A stretch of DNA of 64,000 bases from Flaviflexus ciconiae. Its GTDB lineage: Bacteria > Actinomycetota > Actinomycetes > Actinomycetales > Actinomycetaceae. Below, in pieces: positions 36,690-47,048 of the stretch. A program made the position numbers and the translations under genes. How positions within the stretch are numbered: position 1 is the stretch's first letter; each line of letters starts with the position of its first letter. The stretch covers positions 2,170,001-2,234,000 of the forward strand of contig NZ_CP034593.1 in assembly GCF_003971195.1 (NCBI RefSeq). Direction: 5' to 3'. Below the pieces are notes generated by a model, which saw only the letters and a program-made list of their open reading frames with translations, was not told where the DNA came from and ran no database searches.

Positions 36690-37565
36690 ATGCGGACAAA
36701 CTTTACCCAGGCGGTAGTTGACGAACTGGCAGCCGCGGTTCCTGATGAGCTAGCCGGATCCGGACAACCCGTCCTTATCGGCACGGGGTGGGATAGCGCG
36801 GTGTACAAATGGGGGGACCGTTGCCTACGCCTGTCGACCTCGGCGGCGGCAGCCGAACTCCTGGCGAAGGAGTATCGGTGGACGGAACGGGCTACGAGCC
36901 TGCTCATTGAGAGCGGGTTCAGCGTCCCAACACCAAGGTTCTATGGAGAATCAACGGATTTCTTCCCCTACCGTTGGCTCCTCGTTGATTACGTGGCAGG
37001 AGCTCCCCTCTCCGACATCCCATCCGAAGACCGCGGGAGGGCAGCCCGGGACCTCGCGACCGTCTTTGCAGCACTCCACGAGAAGGCACCCCCGGGCGCT
37101 CCCGTCAGCCCCCACAGAAACGTCGCACTGGAAAGGAAGGCAGATGCCTTCAACAAATATGTTCGGGGAACTGACATGGAAGCTCTGCTCCGGCCCCTCT
37201 TCGAGCGGGGCGTTGTGGCCCTGCCGTGGGATAGGGAACCAGTCTGGTGCCATGGCGACCTACATGCGCGAAACATTTTGACGGCCGGCGGCTCGATTTC
37301 GGGAATCATCGACTTTGGTGACCTCGGTGCCGGCGACCCCGCAGTGGACTACGCGGCATTCATCTTGGCCTTCACAAAGCAACAGCGTGAGGATGCTCGA
37401 ATAATCCTCCGCATGCTTGGCGAGCCCGATGATGCCTTCCTCTGGGAACGGGCGCGGGGATGGGCGGCATACATGGTTGCCGCACTCGCCAGCTCAGAGC
37501 ACGAGGAAGATCGGCGGCTTGCCGAGGAAGCACGGCGGCTTCTTGCCAGTGAATTACCGGACTGA
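36690..37565 (+). CDS. Aminoglycoside phosphotransferase (APH) family kinase
   Basis: 291 aa. Brenner-type catalytic loop WCHGDLHARNIL and metal-binding IIDFGDLGAGDPAVDYA are complete; the N-terminal lobe has GTGWDSAVYKWGD and the adenine-hinge region VDYVAGAPL. The family (including MPH and many metabolic kinases) phosphorylates small molecules; nothing identifies the substrate, and drug resistance should not be assumed. Confidence 0.85.
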   Translation: MRTNFTQAVVDELAAAVPDELAGSGQPVLIGTGWDSAVYKWGDRCLRLSTSAAAAELLAKEYRWTERATSLLIESGFSVPTPRFYGESTDFFPYRWLLVDYVAGAPLSDIPSEDRGRAARDLATVFAALHEKAPPGAPVSPHRNVALERKADAFNKYVRGTDMEALLRPLFERGVVALPWDREPVWCHGDLHARNILTAGGSISGIIDFGDLGAGDPAVDYAAFILAFTKQQREDARIILRMLGEPDDAFLWERARGWAAYMVAALASSEHEEDRRLAEEARRLLASELPD

Positions 37566-37660
37566 TTCTGTGCTCTGATCGACGCGCAGCGGTGTGGGGT
37601 GACATGAAGCGTGAGGAATCTCGGATGACCGGTGTCAGGTTCAGGTCGTAAGCTGGTGCA

Positions 37661-40600
37661 ATGGGCGAAAATCTTTCTCAGCAGGCTAAGGACCTGACCG
37701 ACGAGGATCTCATCGCACTCTTCGGAGACGCCATGGTTGAGCGCGGACGGGGCTACCACCGGGAAGACAGGCTCGCATCGGTCACCGTCGAGGACAGCAT
37801 CGTTGCTCGAGTTAAGGGCAAAGGTCGCACCTATCTCGTCATGATTGACAGCATCGAACCATTTGACGGGCGATGCACGTGTCCCGTCGGTAGCTACTGT
37901 AAACACATGGTCGCTACCCTCATGGGACTCGGGGCCGGCGGGGATCTAGGGTGGCGGAGCTTGCTCACCGCTATGACATCCACCCGTAAGTCCGGTGGAG
38001 CTGGCCTGGCGCTGAAGGTCGATACTCGTAGCGAAGGAGGGCCGCTCACGCCGTTCCGGCGGAGTAAAGGTCACTGGGTGCTCCTACCGTGGCCGGACCT
38101 CACAAACAACCACTGGCAGTCCACGACGGACGGGCTCGACCAACGCCACGTTAGTATTCTCCGGCACCTCCACCGCACGGCACGCCGCAGTCGACCTTGG
38201 AACTCGCCCACCGACATTCTGGTCTCCGACCTGGGAGCCGAAGGAATGTCCTTCCTCCGTCAACTCGCCAGTAACGGCATCGAGATTCTCGACCCCGACA
38301 TGGAAACGCTGGCGCTCGCGGACGACTACTGGCCCGTGCGCATGGAAATCGAGGGTGCGGGTGATATTACGGCAAGGCCCGTGGTGGCCCGGCCCAGTGA
38401 CGGGGTCCGTGCATACACGGTTCCCGGAGTTGTACCCGTTCTTGCACTGTCAAAGGGGAAGCTTGCCAATATCGCGCCTTCCATCCCGACGCAGATCCAG
38501 TCCCTTATTGCCTCCCGTGGCACCATTCCCGTTAACGAGAAGGACCGGCTGGAGTTTGAAGCAACCTTCCTGCCCGCGGTTGGTGAGGTTGACATCGTGT
38601 CACCCGACGGGTCGTTCACGAAGACCGAGTTCACGGAGCCCCGCCTCCACCTCGATGTGACGAGGCCATCCGGGCTTTCCCTCCTGTTGAAATGGAAGCA
38701 GGCCCGCCGAGCAGTAGGCTCCAATGAACTGCTTGTCACCGATTTGATCGATGCATCTGGTCTTGCAGACGACGTGGCGATCGCGGAGCGCCTCTGGGCG
38801 GAGGCGGATCTCCCGCCGACATGGCGGATTCCAGCATCGTCGCAACTCGCCCCCGAATACTTGGAGACCTTCCGGGAGTTCTTCGTGCCCGCTCTCAAGG
38901 ACGTCGGCATCGAGGTGTCGTTCTCCAAGGGAGGCGACATTGAGCTCGTGCGTGCCATCCCCGAGCTGCGGATCAATGCCGCTAGCGAACGTGACTGGCT
39001 GGATCTGGCAATGACGGTCGAGGTTGACGGTCACGATGTTCCGTTGCCGGTCCTGTACCCGGCATTGGTTGGCGGCCAGCCCTACCTGGAGTTCGGTAGC
39101 GTTCTTATCAAGCTCGGGGAGGAGTTTGACGAGCTACGGAAGCTCCTGCGAGAAGCGGCGATGCTCGGTCGAATCAAGGGTAAAACGATCAGTGTTCCCG
39201 CAGCTCAGCTCCACGCTCTCAGCATCCCTGACGATCAGCTTGATGGGCTCCTGGAGGACCGACTTGGCAGGCTCCGGGAGCTCGGGCAGCCCGTTGATGT
39301 TCCAGCTTCTCTGACGGCAACCCTGCGCCCTTACCAGGAGGTGGGGTACTCCTGGCTAGTCCGCCTAGCATTAGCGCAGTACGGGGGATTCTTGCCGATG
39401 ACATGGGCCTTGGTAAGACCGTCCAGGTCCTTGCCGCGATCACCAAACTCAAGGAACTGGGACGACTGGGTGGCCCCGTTCTGATCGTTGCCCCCACGTC
39501 GGTGGTTTCCACCTGGGCACATGAGGCAACCCGCTTTGCTCCGGGACTCACCGTCAATACGGTGACGGCAACAGCAAAGAAGCGTGAGGAGTCAGTGGAG
39601 GAACTAGCTGCCGCAGATATTGTCGTCACGTCCTACACTCTTCTTCGCCTCGAAGGGGATGCCTATGAGGGTGTCACCTGGGAAGGTGTTGTCCTTGACG
39701 AAGCGCAGGCAGTGAAGAACCCGCGGACGATTGGATATCGCGCCCTGATCAAGCTACGTAGGGAATGGACCTTCGCGGTAACCGGCACACCGATCGAGAA
39801 CACGATTGGCGACCTCGGCGCACTGTTTGGGCTATCAACTCCCGGGCTTCTACCGGCAGCCGATAAGTTCTCTGAAAAATTCAAGCGACCCATCGAACGC
39901 AACGGGGATCCCGTTGCCCGGGCTCTTCTCATGAAGCTAACGAAACCATTCCTCATGAGGCGCAAGAAGTCCGATGTTGCTCGGACCTGCCCGAGAAAAT
40001 GTCGACAGTTCTCTCGATCGAGATGGATGACAACCATCGGGCACGCTACGTGAAACAGCTGGAACGAGAACGACAGGAAGTCCTCGGGCTTATTCAGGAT
40101 CCGGACGGCAACAAGATCTCAATCCTGGCTTCGCTGACGAGGCTTCGTCGCCTCGCAATCGACCCCGGACTGTTGGATGATGGGGGGCCGCCCGCCACCA
40201 AGACCCAGGTTCTTCTCGAACATCTCGATACTCTTATTCCCGCCGGACACCAGGTTCTCGTGTTCTCCCAGTTCACAAGCTATCTGGCCAGAATCGGTGA
40301 GCAGCTTGATAAGGCGAAAATATCCTACGCTTATCTTGATGGAAGTACGAGAAACCGCGACCGGGAAATCCAGTCATTCAAGTCGGGAGAAAAGCCCGTC
40401 TTCCTCATCTCGCTTAAGGCGGGCGGTGTCGGCCTGACCCTGATCGAAGCCGACTATGTGTTTGTCATGGACCCCTGGTGGAACCCCGCTGCGGAAGAGC
40501 AGGCTATTGACCGCGCCCACCGAATCGGTCAAGACAAGCACGTCCACGTCTACCGCATGGCATCCACCGGCAGTATCGAAGAGAAGGTCGTTGCCCTCCA

Positions 40601-40688
40601 AGAACGAAAGCGTGGCTTCGCTGAGCTTATCGATAGCGGTAGCGGAGCCCCGATCACCGCAGATGACATTAGGGCGCTTCTCGAGTAG
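37661..40688 (+). CDS. SWIM zinc-finger SNF2-type helicase, two apparent frameshifts
   Basis: 1009 residues once joined. N-terminal SWIM finger CTCPVGSYCKH (about 70-80), a long middle region, then a SNF2 ATPase: motif I GGILADDMGLGKT, motif II DEAQ, motif III TGTPIENT, motifs V-VI GGVGLTLIEADYVFVMDPWWNPAAEEQAIDRAHRIGQ. The frame breaks inside the G5 run 39383-39387 and again at the GG of 39983-39984; one added G at each site restores the protein and a length divisible by three. Probably sequencing errors. Members remodel protein-nucleic acid complexes; the bacterial role is unclear. Confidence 0.85.
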
Positions 40689-40754
40689 TAGCTTGGTGAC
40701 GGTTTGCGGTGCAAGCCGTCGGTCACGGGTCTCTACTGATGCCTTCTCAAGAAT

Positions 40755-40782
40755 GACTGTGGGTTTCGGGAAGCCCACAGTC
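40755..40782. terminator. Hairpin between the SNF2 and acyltransferase genes
   Basis: GACTGTGGGTTT (40755-40766) pairs with AAGCCCACAGTC (40771-40782), 12 bp with one G-U pair, loop CGGG, between convergent genes. No clear U-tract. Confidence 0.65.
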
Positions 40783-40831
40783 GCAAGTTGTGCCGTGTAC
40801 CTACCTAATGGGAGACCGGTGCGACAGAATC

Positions 40832-41476
40832 CTAGGAAACCGGTCCGTCGTCGACGGGACGGAGAAGGTACGCGGCGGCCTCCGCGTCGTCTTCTGCACG
40901 CAACCGCGGCGTTGATGTCTGATCCGGCTTGAACCCCAGCATGTCCGCATAGAATGCCCGGATCACTTCCATGTCCTTCGTGATGTCCCACGTCGGTTCG
41001 AATGTGGGCCCGGTGCCAAAGGTTTTAGAAACCGAGTCCACGAAACCGAACGTGATGGGAAGCTTGTTCTCGTAGGCAATCCGGTAGAAGCCGGACTTCC
41101 AGAAGTCCTGTTTTGAGCGGGTACCCTTGGGCGTGATGCAGAGCGTGAACGTGTCGGCCTGCTGAGCAACCTGCGAGATCCCGTGGGTAAGGCCCGTGCT
41201 TTTACGACGATTGACGGGAATGCCGCCGAGCCAACGAACGATTGACTTGAGGACCGGGACCTTCATGACCTCGTCCTTAACAAGGAAGTTGAACTCCCGT
41301 TCGGCCCGCCACATGATGAGAACCATGAGAAGGGCGTCGAAGTTCGACGTGTGCGGGGCACCGATGATAATCGACTTGTTTGGCCAGGGTTCGATGCTGG
41401 GCTTCCACTTCGGCGTGACAGCAATGAGCGCGTTAGCGATACCGCGACGAAGAGTCTTACCTGCCTTACCGGCCAC
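40832..41476 (-). CDS. 1-acylglycerol-3-phosphate acyltransferase-like protein
   Basis: 214 aa PlsC-type acyltransferase. The HX4D catalytic motif is HTSNFD in IGAPHTSNFDALL; the glycerophosphate motif is TPKGTRS (the usual EGTRS has Lys for Glu). WLGGIPVNR corresponds to family block III. Length and motif style match a subgroup of single-domain bacterial acyltransferases of unproven substrate. It overlaps the MhuD-like gene by 11 bp. Confidence 0.82.
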   Translation of the reverse strand: MAGKAGKTLRRGIANALIAVTPKWKPSIEPWPNKSIIIGAPHTSNFDALLMVLIMWRAEREFNFLVKDEVMKVPVLKSIVRWLGGIPVNRRKSTGLTHGISQVAQQADTFTLCITPKGTRSKQDFWKSGFYRIAYENKLPITFGFVDSVSKTFGTGPTFEPTWDITKDMEVIRAFYADMLGFKPDQTSTPRLRAEDDAEAAAYLLRPVDDGPVS

Positions 41477-41774
41477 TGGTCACCGCAACAGAGTAGTTCC
41501 AGATCTCCGAACCGGTACCGACAGGCTTCTTACCGCCCGACCGGTCGTGGCCCTCGCGGAAATTCTGGGATGATGTCCACGCCTGGAAAGACTCCTCATC
41601 CTTCCACCGGGTAATGACGAGCCACGTGTTACGGCCATCCTCGGGGCGCAGAAGCTCAAAGCCTTCGGAGCCGGGAACGTCGTCCATGGCCCGTGCACGG
41701 GGCGAGAAACGCTCCGCAAGAGCGTCACCGGAACCTTCCGGAACCTCGATGGCGTTGATCTTGATTACTGTCAT
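41466..41774 (-). CDS. MhuD/HmoB-like heme-degrading monooxygenase
   Basis: 102 aa from ATG 41774 (MTVIKINAIEVPEG). ABM-fold domain. Asn7, Arg26, Trp66 and His76 fall at or within one residue of the mycobacterial MhuD active site (Asn7, Arg26, Trp66, His75), and the spacing FQAWTSSQNFREGHDR fits the heme-ligand helix. I infer iron release from heme to mycobilin-like products. No heme-uptake genes are adjacent. Known family, inferred function. Confidence 0.8.
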   Translation of the reverse strand: MTVIKINAIEVPEGSGDALAERFSPRARAMDDVPGSEGFELLRPEDGRNTWLVITRWKDEESFQAWTSSQNFREGHDRSGGKKPVGTGSEIWNYSVAVTSGR

Positions 41775-41896
41775 GGTCTTCCCTCCACTATCAGTGATCA
41801 TGATAGTCCGGTTTTGGGCCAGCTCCAGTCACGAGCCCGGGTGAGCTCACGAGAGTGCCCGCGAAACGTTAGCTGACGACGTGTTTGCTCGCTGCG

Positions 41897-42796
41897 CTAG
41901 GGGAGCTTGCTTTCAACAACCTGGATAAAGGCTTCCTCGTCGAGGGCTCCGGGGACAAAAACGTCCTCGATTATGAACGACGGGGTTCCCGTGACACCGA
42001 GCTCAAGATTGTGCTGGCGTGAATCCAGAACAGCCTCGAGGGTCTCCACGTCCTGCAGGTCCGCGCTGAACTGTTCGATGTCTTCAACACCAACCCGTTC
42101 CGCTACGGATTCGAAGTAGGCCAGGTCGTAAGCCGGGCTTGTTCCGTTGTACGTGTCCTCGTAGAGGGCATCACCGTACTCCCAGAACAGTCCCTGATTT
42201 TCGGCCGCTCGTGCCGCTGCTGAGGCGTAGATCGAGGCGTCCCCAAGGACCGGATGGTCGCGGTACTCGAACCGGACCTGGCCGGATTCGATGTATGGCT
42301 CGAGAGCTTCGAAAACCTCAACATGCCACAGGGCGCAATAGCCGCACCTGTAGTCGGCATACTGGACAACGACAATGTCGGCGTCCACGTCACCGAGAGC
42401 ATACGGATCCTCGGAATCCCTCTGGTGCTCCGCAAGAAGAGCATCAGGATCCTCCACGGTGCCGGACGTAGCATCCTCCGTGGGTAGCGGTGCGACAGTC
42501 GCAGTTGGTGTTTCCGCAGGATCGGTTGCGGCGTCAGAATCGCTTGCCGTTTTGCTCGCGTCACTATCTGCTCCGCCGTCCGATCCCAATGTGACATCGG
42601 GTTCAATGGTCTCGGCCTGGATGGTCTCGTGGGACTGGCCTGCCGAGGAGTCATCATCGCCGGAGATCGTCAGGATCAGCGCAATAGCCAGGCCAATGAT
42701 GACGAGCAGGAGGATGATGATGGTGATCAGCAGCCCCCGATTCTTCGAATCGGGTTGCTGGCCCGGCGTCTGGAACTGGGGGCTGCTGGTGCTCAT
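41897..42796 (-). CDS. DsbA-like extracytoplasmic thioredoxin-fold protein
   Basis: 299 aa. Short cytoplasmic N-terminus, one membrane helix (about 21-44), then an Asp/Ser/Thr-rich linker of about 85 residues and a DsbA-type domain with the active-site motif CGYC at 151-154 (YADYRCGYCALWH) and cis-Pro region VTGTPSF. The protein is anchored and faces outside, where it likely makes or shuffles disulfides in exported proteins, as in other actinobacteria. Overlaps the dehydratase gene by 4 bp. Confidence 0.88.
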   Translation of the reverse strand: MSTSSPQFQTPGQQPDSKNRGLLITIIILLLVIIGLAIALILTISGDDDSSAGQSHETIQAETIEPDVTLGSDGGADSDASKTASDSDAATDPAETPTATVAPLPTEDATSGTVEDPDALLAEHQRDSEDPYALGDVDADIVVVQYADYRCGYCALWHVEVFEALEPYIESGQVRFEYRDHPVLGDASIYASAAARAAENQGLFWEYGDALYEDTYNGTSPAYDLAYFESVAERVGVEDIEQFSADLQDVETLEAVLDSRQHNLELGVTGTPSFIIEDVFVPGALDEEAFIQVVESKLP

Positions 42797-43812
42797 GACA
42801 GCCAGTTCTGCATCTGCTTGATTGCCTCATCGGGGGAAGCAATGCAGGTAGCGAACGTATCAAGGTCGACGTTGCCGCCCGAGATCACGGTTGCGACACG
42901 GGAGCCACGGGCGATCTTGCCCTCGTCGACAAGGGTCTTGACTCCGGCAAGGCCGAGAACACCGGTGGGTTCAGAAACGAGCTTCAGGCGATCAGCGACG
43001 AGCTTCATGGAGGTGAAGATCTGATCATCGGTTGCGGTGATGATCTCGTCGACGTTCTTCTTCATGAGGTCGAAAGTCAGTTCGGTGATGCTACGGACTC
43101 GCGCACCGTCAGCGATCGTTACCGGGGATGGGATGGTGACAATCTCACCCTTCTCGAGAGACTGCTGTGCATCGTTAGCCTCGGCGGGCTCAACACCGAA
43201 GATCTGTGCCTCGGGACTGAAGACCTTTGAAACCAGGGCAGAACCGGAGATCAGGCCGCCACCGCCGACGGGCAAAACGAGCGCGTCGACGTGGCCGACC
43301 TCCCGTAGCAGTTCCTGCATTGCGGTTCCCTGACCGGCAATGATCTCAGCATCGTCGAACGATGGGATCAGGGGCCAGTCGCGCTCTTCTGCGAGTGCGT
43401 TGGCCATCGCAACGCGATCGTCCTTCTCGGCGTCATACATGATGACCTCGACACCGTACGACTTCGTCATGTCGATCTTGACCTTGGGTGCGTCGGTCGG
43501 CATGAAGACGGTCGCGGGGATGTCGAGCTGGTATGCGGCAAGGGCTACTGCCTGGCCGTGGTTACCGCTGGAGTACGTGATAACTCCACGTTCCTTCGTG
43601 ATCTCGCTGCGTTCCATACGAGAGAGGATTGCGTTGAAAGCACCACGGGTCTTGAACGAGCCACCGCGCTGCTGGTTCTCGCACTTGATAAGGACCTCAA
43701 CACCGAGGTACTTGTTTAGCAGGCGGGATCCAACGACACGGGTCTCGTGCGTGTACTGCTTGATCCGTGCGGCGGCTGCACCGACATCTTCGAAGGTGGG
43801 TAGGGTGGTCAT
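42793..43812 (-). CDS. PLP-dependent threonine/serine dehydratase family protein
   Basis: 339 aa fold-type II enzyme. The PLP lysine is in RGGSFKTRGAFNA; SSGNHGQAVALAA and the phosphate loop VGGGGLISG are complete. The shorter length without ACT domain and EPTGVLGLAG stretch fit the serine racemase / threo-3-hydroxyaspartate ammonia-lyase / catabolic threonine dehydratase group. Directly downstream of the ilvA gene (10 bp), so two related dehydratases sit in one operon; their division of labour is unknown. Confidence 0.87.
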   Translation of the reverse strand: MTTLPTFEDVGAAAARIKQYTHETRVVGSRLLNKYLGVEVLIKCENQQRGGSFKTRGAFNAILSRMERSEITKERGVITYSSGNHGQAVALAAYQLDIPATVFMPTDAPKVKIDMTKSYGVEVIMYDAEKDDRVAMANALAEERDWPLIPSFDDAEIIAGQGTAMQELLREVGHVDALVLPVGGGGLISGSALVSKVFSPEAQIFGVEPAEANDAQQSLEKGEIVTIPSPVTIADGARVRSITELTFDLMKKNVDEIITATDDQIFTSMKLVADRLKLVSEPTGVLGLAGVKTLVDEGKIARGSRVATVISGGNVDLDTFATCIASPDEAIKQMQNWLS

Positions 43813-43822
43813 TTCTTCTCCT

Positions 43823-45069
43823 TCAGAGCAGGAAACTGAAGGCCGGTGTATCCGGTTCCAGTTTCTCGATAACCAGCGGTGACGCGTTCATTCTCTCAAG
43901 AAGAGAGGAAATCCGCGACGGAGCATCGATTTCGATGCCAACGAGCGCTGGCCCCGTTTCTCGGTTGTTCTTTTTGGTGTATTCGAAAAGGACAATGTCC
44001 TCCCCTTCGGAGAGAACTTCATCCAAGAAGTGCCGGAGAGCGCCGGGACGCTGAGGGAACGTGACAAGGAAATAATGCCGTAACCCCTCGTGAACGGCGG
44101 AACGTTCGATGATCTCGTCATAGCGCGAAATATCGTTGTTGCCACCGGAAATAATGCAGACAACAGGACCATCATCGGCGGTCACGTGGCCGAGGGCGAC
44201 AACCGTGGAGGCGAGTGCCCCGCGGGTTCCGCGATGATGCCGTCCGTCTGATAAAGCTCAATCATTTCAGTCGAGACCGCGCCTTCGGGCACAGGAATGA
44301 TCTCGTCAACCAGATCGCGAATAATCGGGAAGGTCGTTTCACCAACGAGGGCAACGGCCGTGCCGTCAACGAACCCGTCGACCTTCGGTAGCCGGACCGG
44401 GCCGCCCTCGTCGATGGCTGCTTGCATGGAAGCGGCGCCAGATGGCTCAACACCGATGATCTTCGTGTCCGGATAGTTCTCCCGCACCCAGATCGCGGTC
44501 CCGGCAGCGAGCCCGCCACCACCGATTGGAACAATCACGGTCTTTGGGGTGGTCGAAGCCTGTTCGAAAACTTCCTTGATAACGGTGCCCTGGCCGGCAA
44601 TCGTCCGCGGATCATCGAACGGGTGCACGTAGATCGCCCCGGATTCATCGGCGTAGGCCTGTGCGGCCTGCGAGGCAGCATCAAACGTTTGGCCTTCAAT
44701 GATCATCTCGATCCAGGAGCCTCCGATGTCTTGGATCCGGCGACGCTTCTGGCGCGGTGTCGTGGCGGGAAGGAAAACCTTGCCGTGGATACGGAGCTGT
44801 CGGCACGCGAAAGCAACACCTTGGGCGTGATTACCTGCGGATGCACAGACAACGCCAAGTTCCGGCTCGATGTCAGTTAGTGTGGAAATAAAGTTGTATG
44901 CGCCCCGTACCTTGTACGAGCGACCAACCTGGAGGTCCTCTCTTTTGAGGAGCACATCCCCGCGCATAAGCCCGGACAGCCTGAGGGACAGTTCGAGCGG
45001 AGTCCGCCGAACCATCGGCCCGAGGCGTCCGGCCGCTGCGTTGACGTCTTCTCCAGTTGGTTGTGGCAT
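43823..45069 (-). CDS. ilvA: Threonine ammonia-lyase IlvA, apparent frameshift
   Basis: 415 residues once joined. The N-terminal part (ATG 45069) has the PLP lysine in GRSYKVRGAYNF, SAGNHAQGVAFACRQL and PIGGGGLAAG. The frame is lost after IIAEPAG; it continues in the next frame with ALASTVVALGHVTADDGPVVCIISGGNND and a C-terminal ACT-type regulatory domain (RPGALRHFLDEVL). One added base in the C4 run at 44218-44221 restores the gene. It makes 2-oxobutanoate for isoleucine. Divergent from the CYTH gene. Confidence 0.88.
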
Positions 45070-45154
45070 ATATCCATGGTGCCACGCGAAACTCGGACAA
45101 GTGCGGCACTTCGTCCTAATTTCACACGTCGGAACCTACAGAAAAGGTCACATT

Positions 45155-45793
45155 ATGGATCTCGACCCGATTGAACAGATCTTCGAGTTTGAGAGGAAAT
45201 TCTTTGTCTCCGCACTTCCTGACGTCGTTGAGCACGCTCATCACAACCTGATCATCCAGGGATACGTGTTTGCGGAAGACGGTTACGGCATCCGAGTCAG
45301 AGTGACCGCGCCTGACATGACGGTGGACTTCTCCGACTTCAATCCTGACACCGACCGGTTCGGTGCCTACGAACGCAAAGTCCTCGAGGGCGTGGTGGGG
45401 AAACTGTCAGGAGCCTGGATTACCGTGAAATCCCCGCCTGTCTCCGGCCAGCGGTACGAGCTCGACCAGCAGCTCGATAGCGCTGTTGCGGTCTCGATTC
45501 TCCAAAGATCTCAGCGGATCGTCATCAAGAACCGCCACTCGATTTGGCTGGGGGAGGACGGCTGGGAGATCGACGAGTTTGGCGGGCAAAACCACGGCCT
45601 GATCCTCGCCGAATGCGAACGAACCGGTCCGGTTGTTGACCTTGAAATACCCGACTTCTGTGAAACCGAAGTGTCGTCGGATCTGCGGTTCACCAACGAT
45701 AACTTGTCCAAGCACCCGTGGATCGGCTGGGAGTCGTCCTACCTTGCTGAGCTAGCCACCAAGGGACCTTTCTTCGAAGACTTTGAGTCGTAA
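45155..45793 (+). CDS. CYTH-domain protein (putative triphosphatase/adenylate-cyclase fold)
   Basis: 212 aa from ATG 45155 (MDLDPIEQIFEFERKFFV); the open frame extends left across the ilvA promoter but that part is not coding. The E-F-E-R-K motif is the family's metal-binding ExExK with Arg before Lys; IVIKNRHSIWLGEDGWEIDEF and GLILAECE are the later tunnel strands. Tripolyphosphatase, thiamine triphosphatase or nucleotide cyclase activity is possible; not decidable here. Confidence 0.82.
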   Translation: MDLDPIEQIFEFERKFFVSALPDVVEHAHHNLIIQGYVFAEDGYGIRVRVTAPDMTVDFSDFNPDTDRFGAYERKVLEGVVGKLSGAWITVKSPPVSGQRYELDQQLDSAVAVSILQRSQRIVIKNRHSIWLGEDGWEIDEFGGQNHGLILAECERTGPVVDLEIPDFCETEVSSDLRFTNDNLSKHPWIGWESSYLAELATKGPFFEDFES

Positions 45794-46256
45794 ACCGTTC
45801 AAAGACTTCTTCCGCTATCCCGTTCGGAAACGTCAACTCCCAACGCGGACTGAGGCTCCTCCGTGCAGCGGAAGCGTGCCTCGATGCCGGACAGTGTTGT
45901 TCTTCGCCAACTTGCTAGATCGTTCTCAGCTAACCTGTTAGAAAAGAATCCACGCGACCTTTCCCGTGTCCTACCTCACAGCGCAGTTTTTCCTGCGAGC
46001 CTGGAGGTACCGAGATGGAAGGTGATTGGCTTGAGCAGGAGAGCACGCAAGTTCCCAACGTTCAAACGATCCACGCATGATGGGCGCAAGCAGGTTACTC
46101 CCGCCCCACGAATGCGGACCAGCCTATGCAGAATAGACCGACGGTATAGACGGGCGGTGTCGCTGAGGCCAGAGCAGCCCTCAGCATTTCCGACACAACG
46201 AGTCGCCTAGGCGAGTGGTTATCCGCGTGGGCGGATAACCACGGGTACATCGCATG
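45794..46256. other. Intergenic stretch, no supportable gene; hairpin near its end
   Basis: 463 bp. The open frame 45863-46210 is Arg-rich, lacks a ribosome-binding site and resembles no family. At 46215-46226 GTGGTTATCCGC pairs with GCGGATAACCAC (46231-46242), a 12-bp perfect stem with a 4-base loop, 15 bp after the stop of the minus-strand gene; likely its terminator although no U-tract follows. Confidence 0.6.
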
Positions 46257-47045
46257 TTAGCCGTGGAGGAGGACCTTCATGGTGGGCCGTGCCAGGATGG
46301 CAAGGGTTGCGACGGTGAAGGCCGATAGGGCGGATGCAACGCGTTTACGGTCGACGTTGTAGTTGTCGACGAGCCAGTCGGCAGCGACCTCGAGCGACCA
46401 GGCATCGACGTCAAAAACGTCAATGTTGCCGATCTGGTCGAGGACATTCTGGTCGATCGTTGTGCCCTTTTCGTGGTTCACGATAATCGCGATTTCCTGG
46501 TGCACGCCGCGGAGCGGTGTCAGCTTCGTGTCGGGCTTCTCGTCGAACATGCGGTAGATACCGGGGGTATCGATCTGTTGACCCTTGAGGGAGGCAAGAG
46601 GATACGTGACCTGGACGGGAAGACCGAGTTCTGCGGCGACTTCCCGAAGGAGCGGCTCCTGTTCGTTCGCGTAGTCGATGATGGTCGACAGTCCGTCGAG
46701 CGCCCCACATCCGCTAGAACGGTCGTCGGGGCCGGCGTGGATGTGACCCTCGGACCCGTACCAGGTGAGCCGGTTACTCAGTTCGTCAGCACCCCACAGA
46801 GGATCGGTGATTCCGCGGGCCGCAGCGAGGGCGACAAGCAGGCTGAGTGATCCGCCGGGAGCGCAGGGAACGACCTGTGCGTACGGGGTGGTTGGCCGAC
46901 GACCATCAATGCAACGAGCCGGAAGATTCGTCTCGGTACGCATGTAGAGGGAACCATCGGAGTTTGCGAGCTGGAGAGGCTCGAGACCGGGATGACCGGG
47001 TTCTGGTGCGATGGTGCCTTTCGCGAGCTTAGCGAATACCCCCAC
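46257..47045 (-). CDS. Possible cadmium/zeta-type carbonic anhydrase-like protein
   Basis: 262 aa. Cys45 lies in LPARCIDGRR (cf. CxDxR of beta- and zeta-carbonic anhydrases), His101/His103 in GHIHAG and Cys113 in SSGCGALDG. The His103 to Cys113 spacing of 10 equals the metal-ligand spacing recalled for diatom CDCA (zeta class), and GCGAL is a shared motif. I infer a metal-binding CDCA-like fold, possibly a carbonic anhydrase or a relative that lost activity. No signal peptide. It lies 3 bp downstream of crgA in the same direction. Confidence 0.55.
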   Translation of the reverse strand: MGVFAKLAKGTIAPEPGHPGLEPLQLANSDGSLYMRTETNLPARCIDGRRPTTPYAQVVPCAPGGSLSLLVALAAARGITDPLWGADELSNRLTWYGSEGHIHAGPDDRSSGCGALDGLSTIIDYANEQEPLLREVAAELGLPVQVTYPLASLKGQQIDTPGIYRMFDEKPDTKLTPLRGVHQEIAIIVNHEKGTTIDQNVLDQIGNIDVFDVDAWSLEVAADWLVDNYNVDRKRVASALSAFTVATLAILARPTMKVLLHG

Positions 47046-47048
47046 CCG

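Noticed and set aside
45863..46210. 115-codon open frame downstream of the CYTH gene
   Set aside because: Arg/Ser-rich composition, no start signal and no family resemblance; typical random frame in GC-rich DNA.
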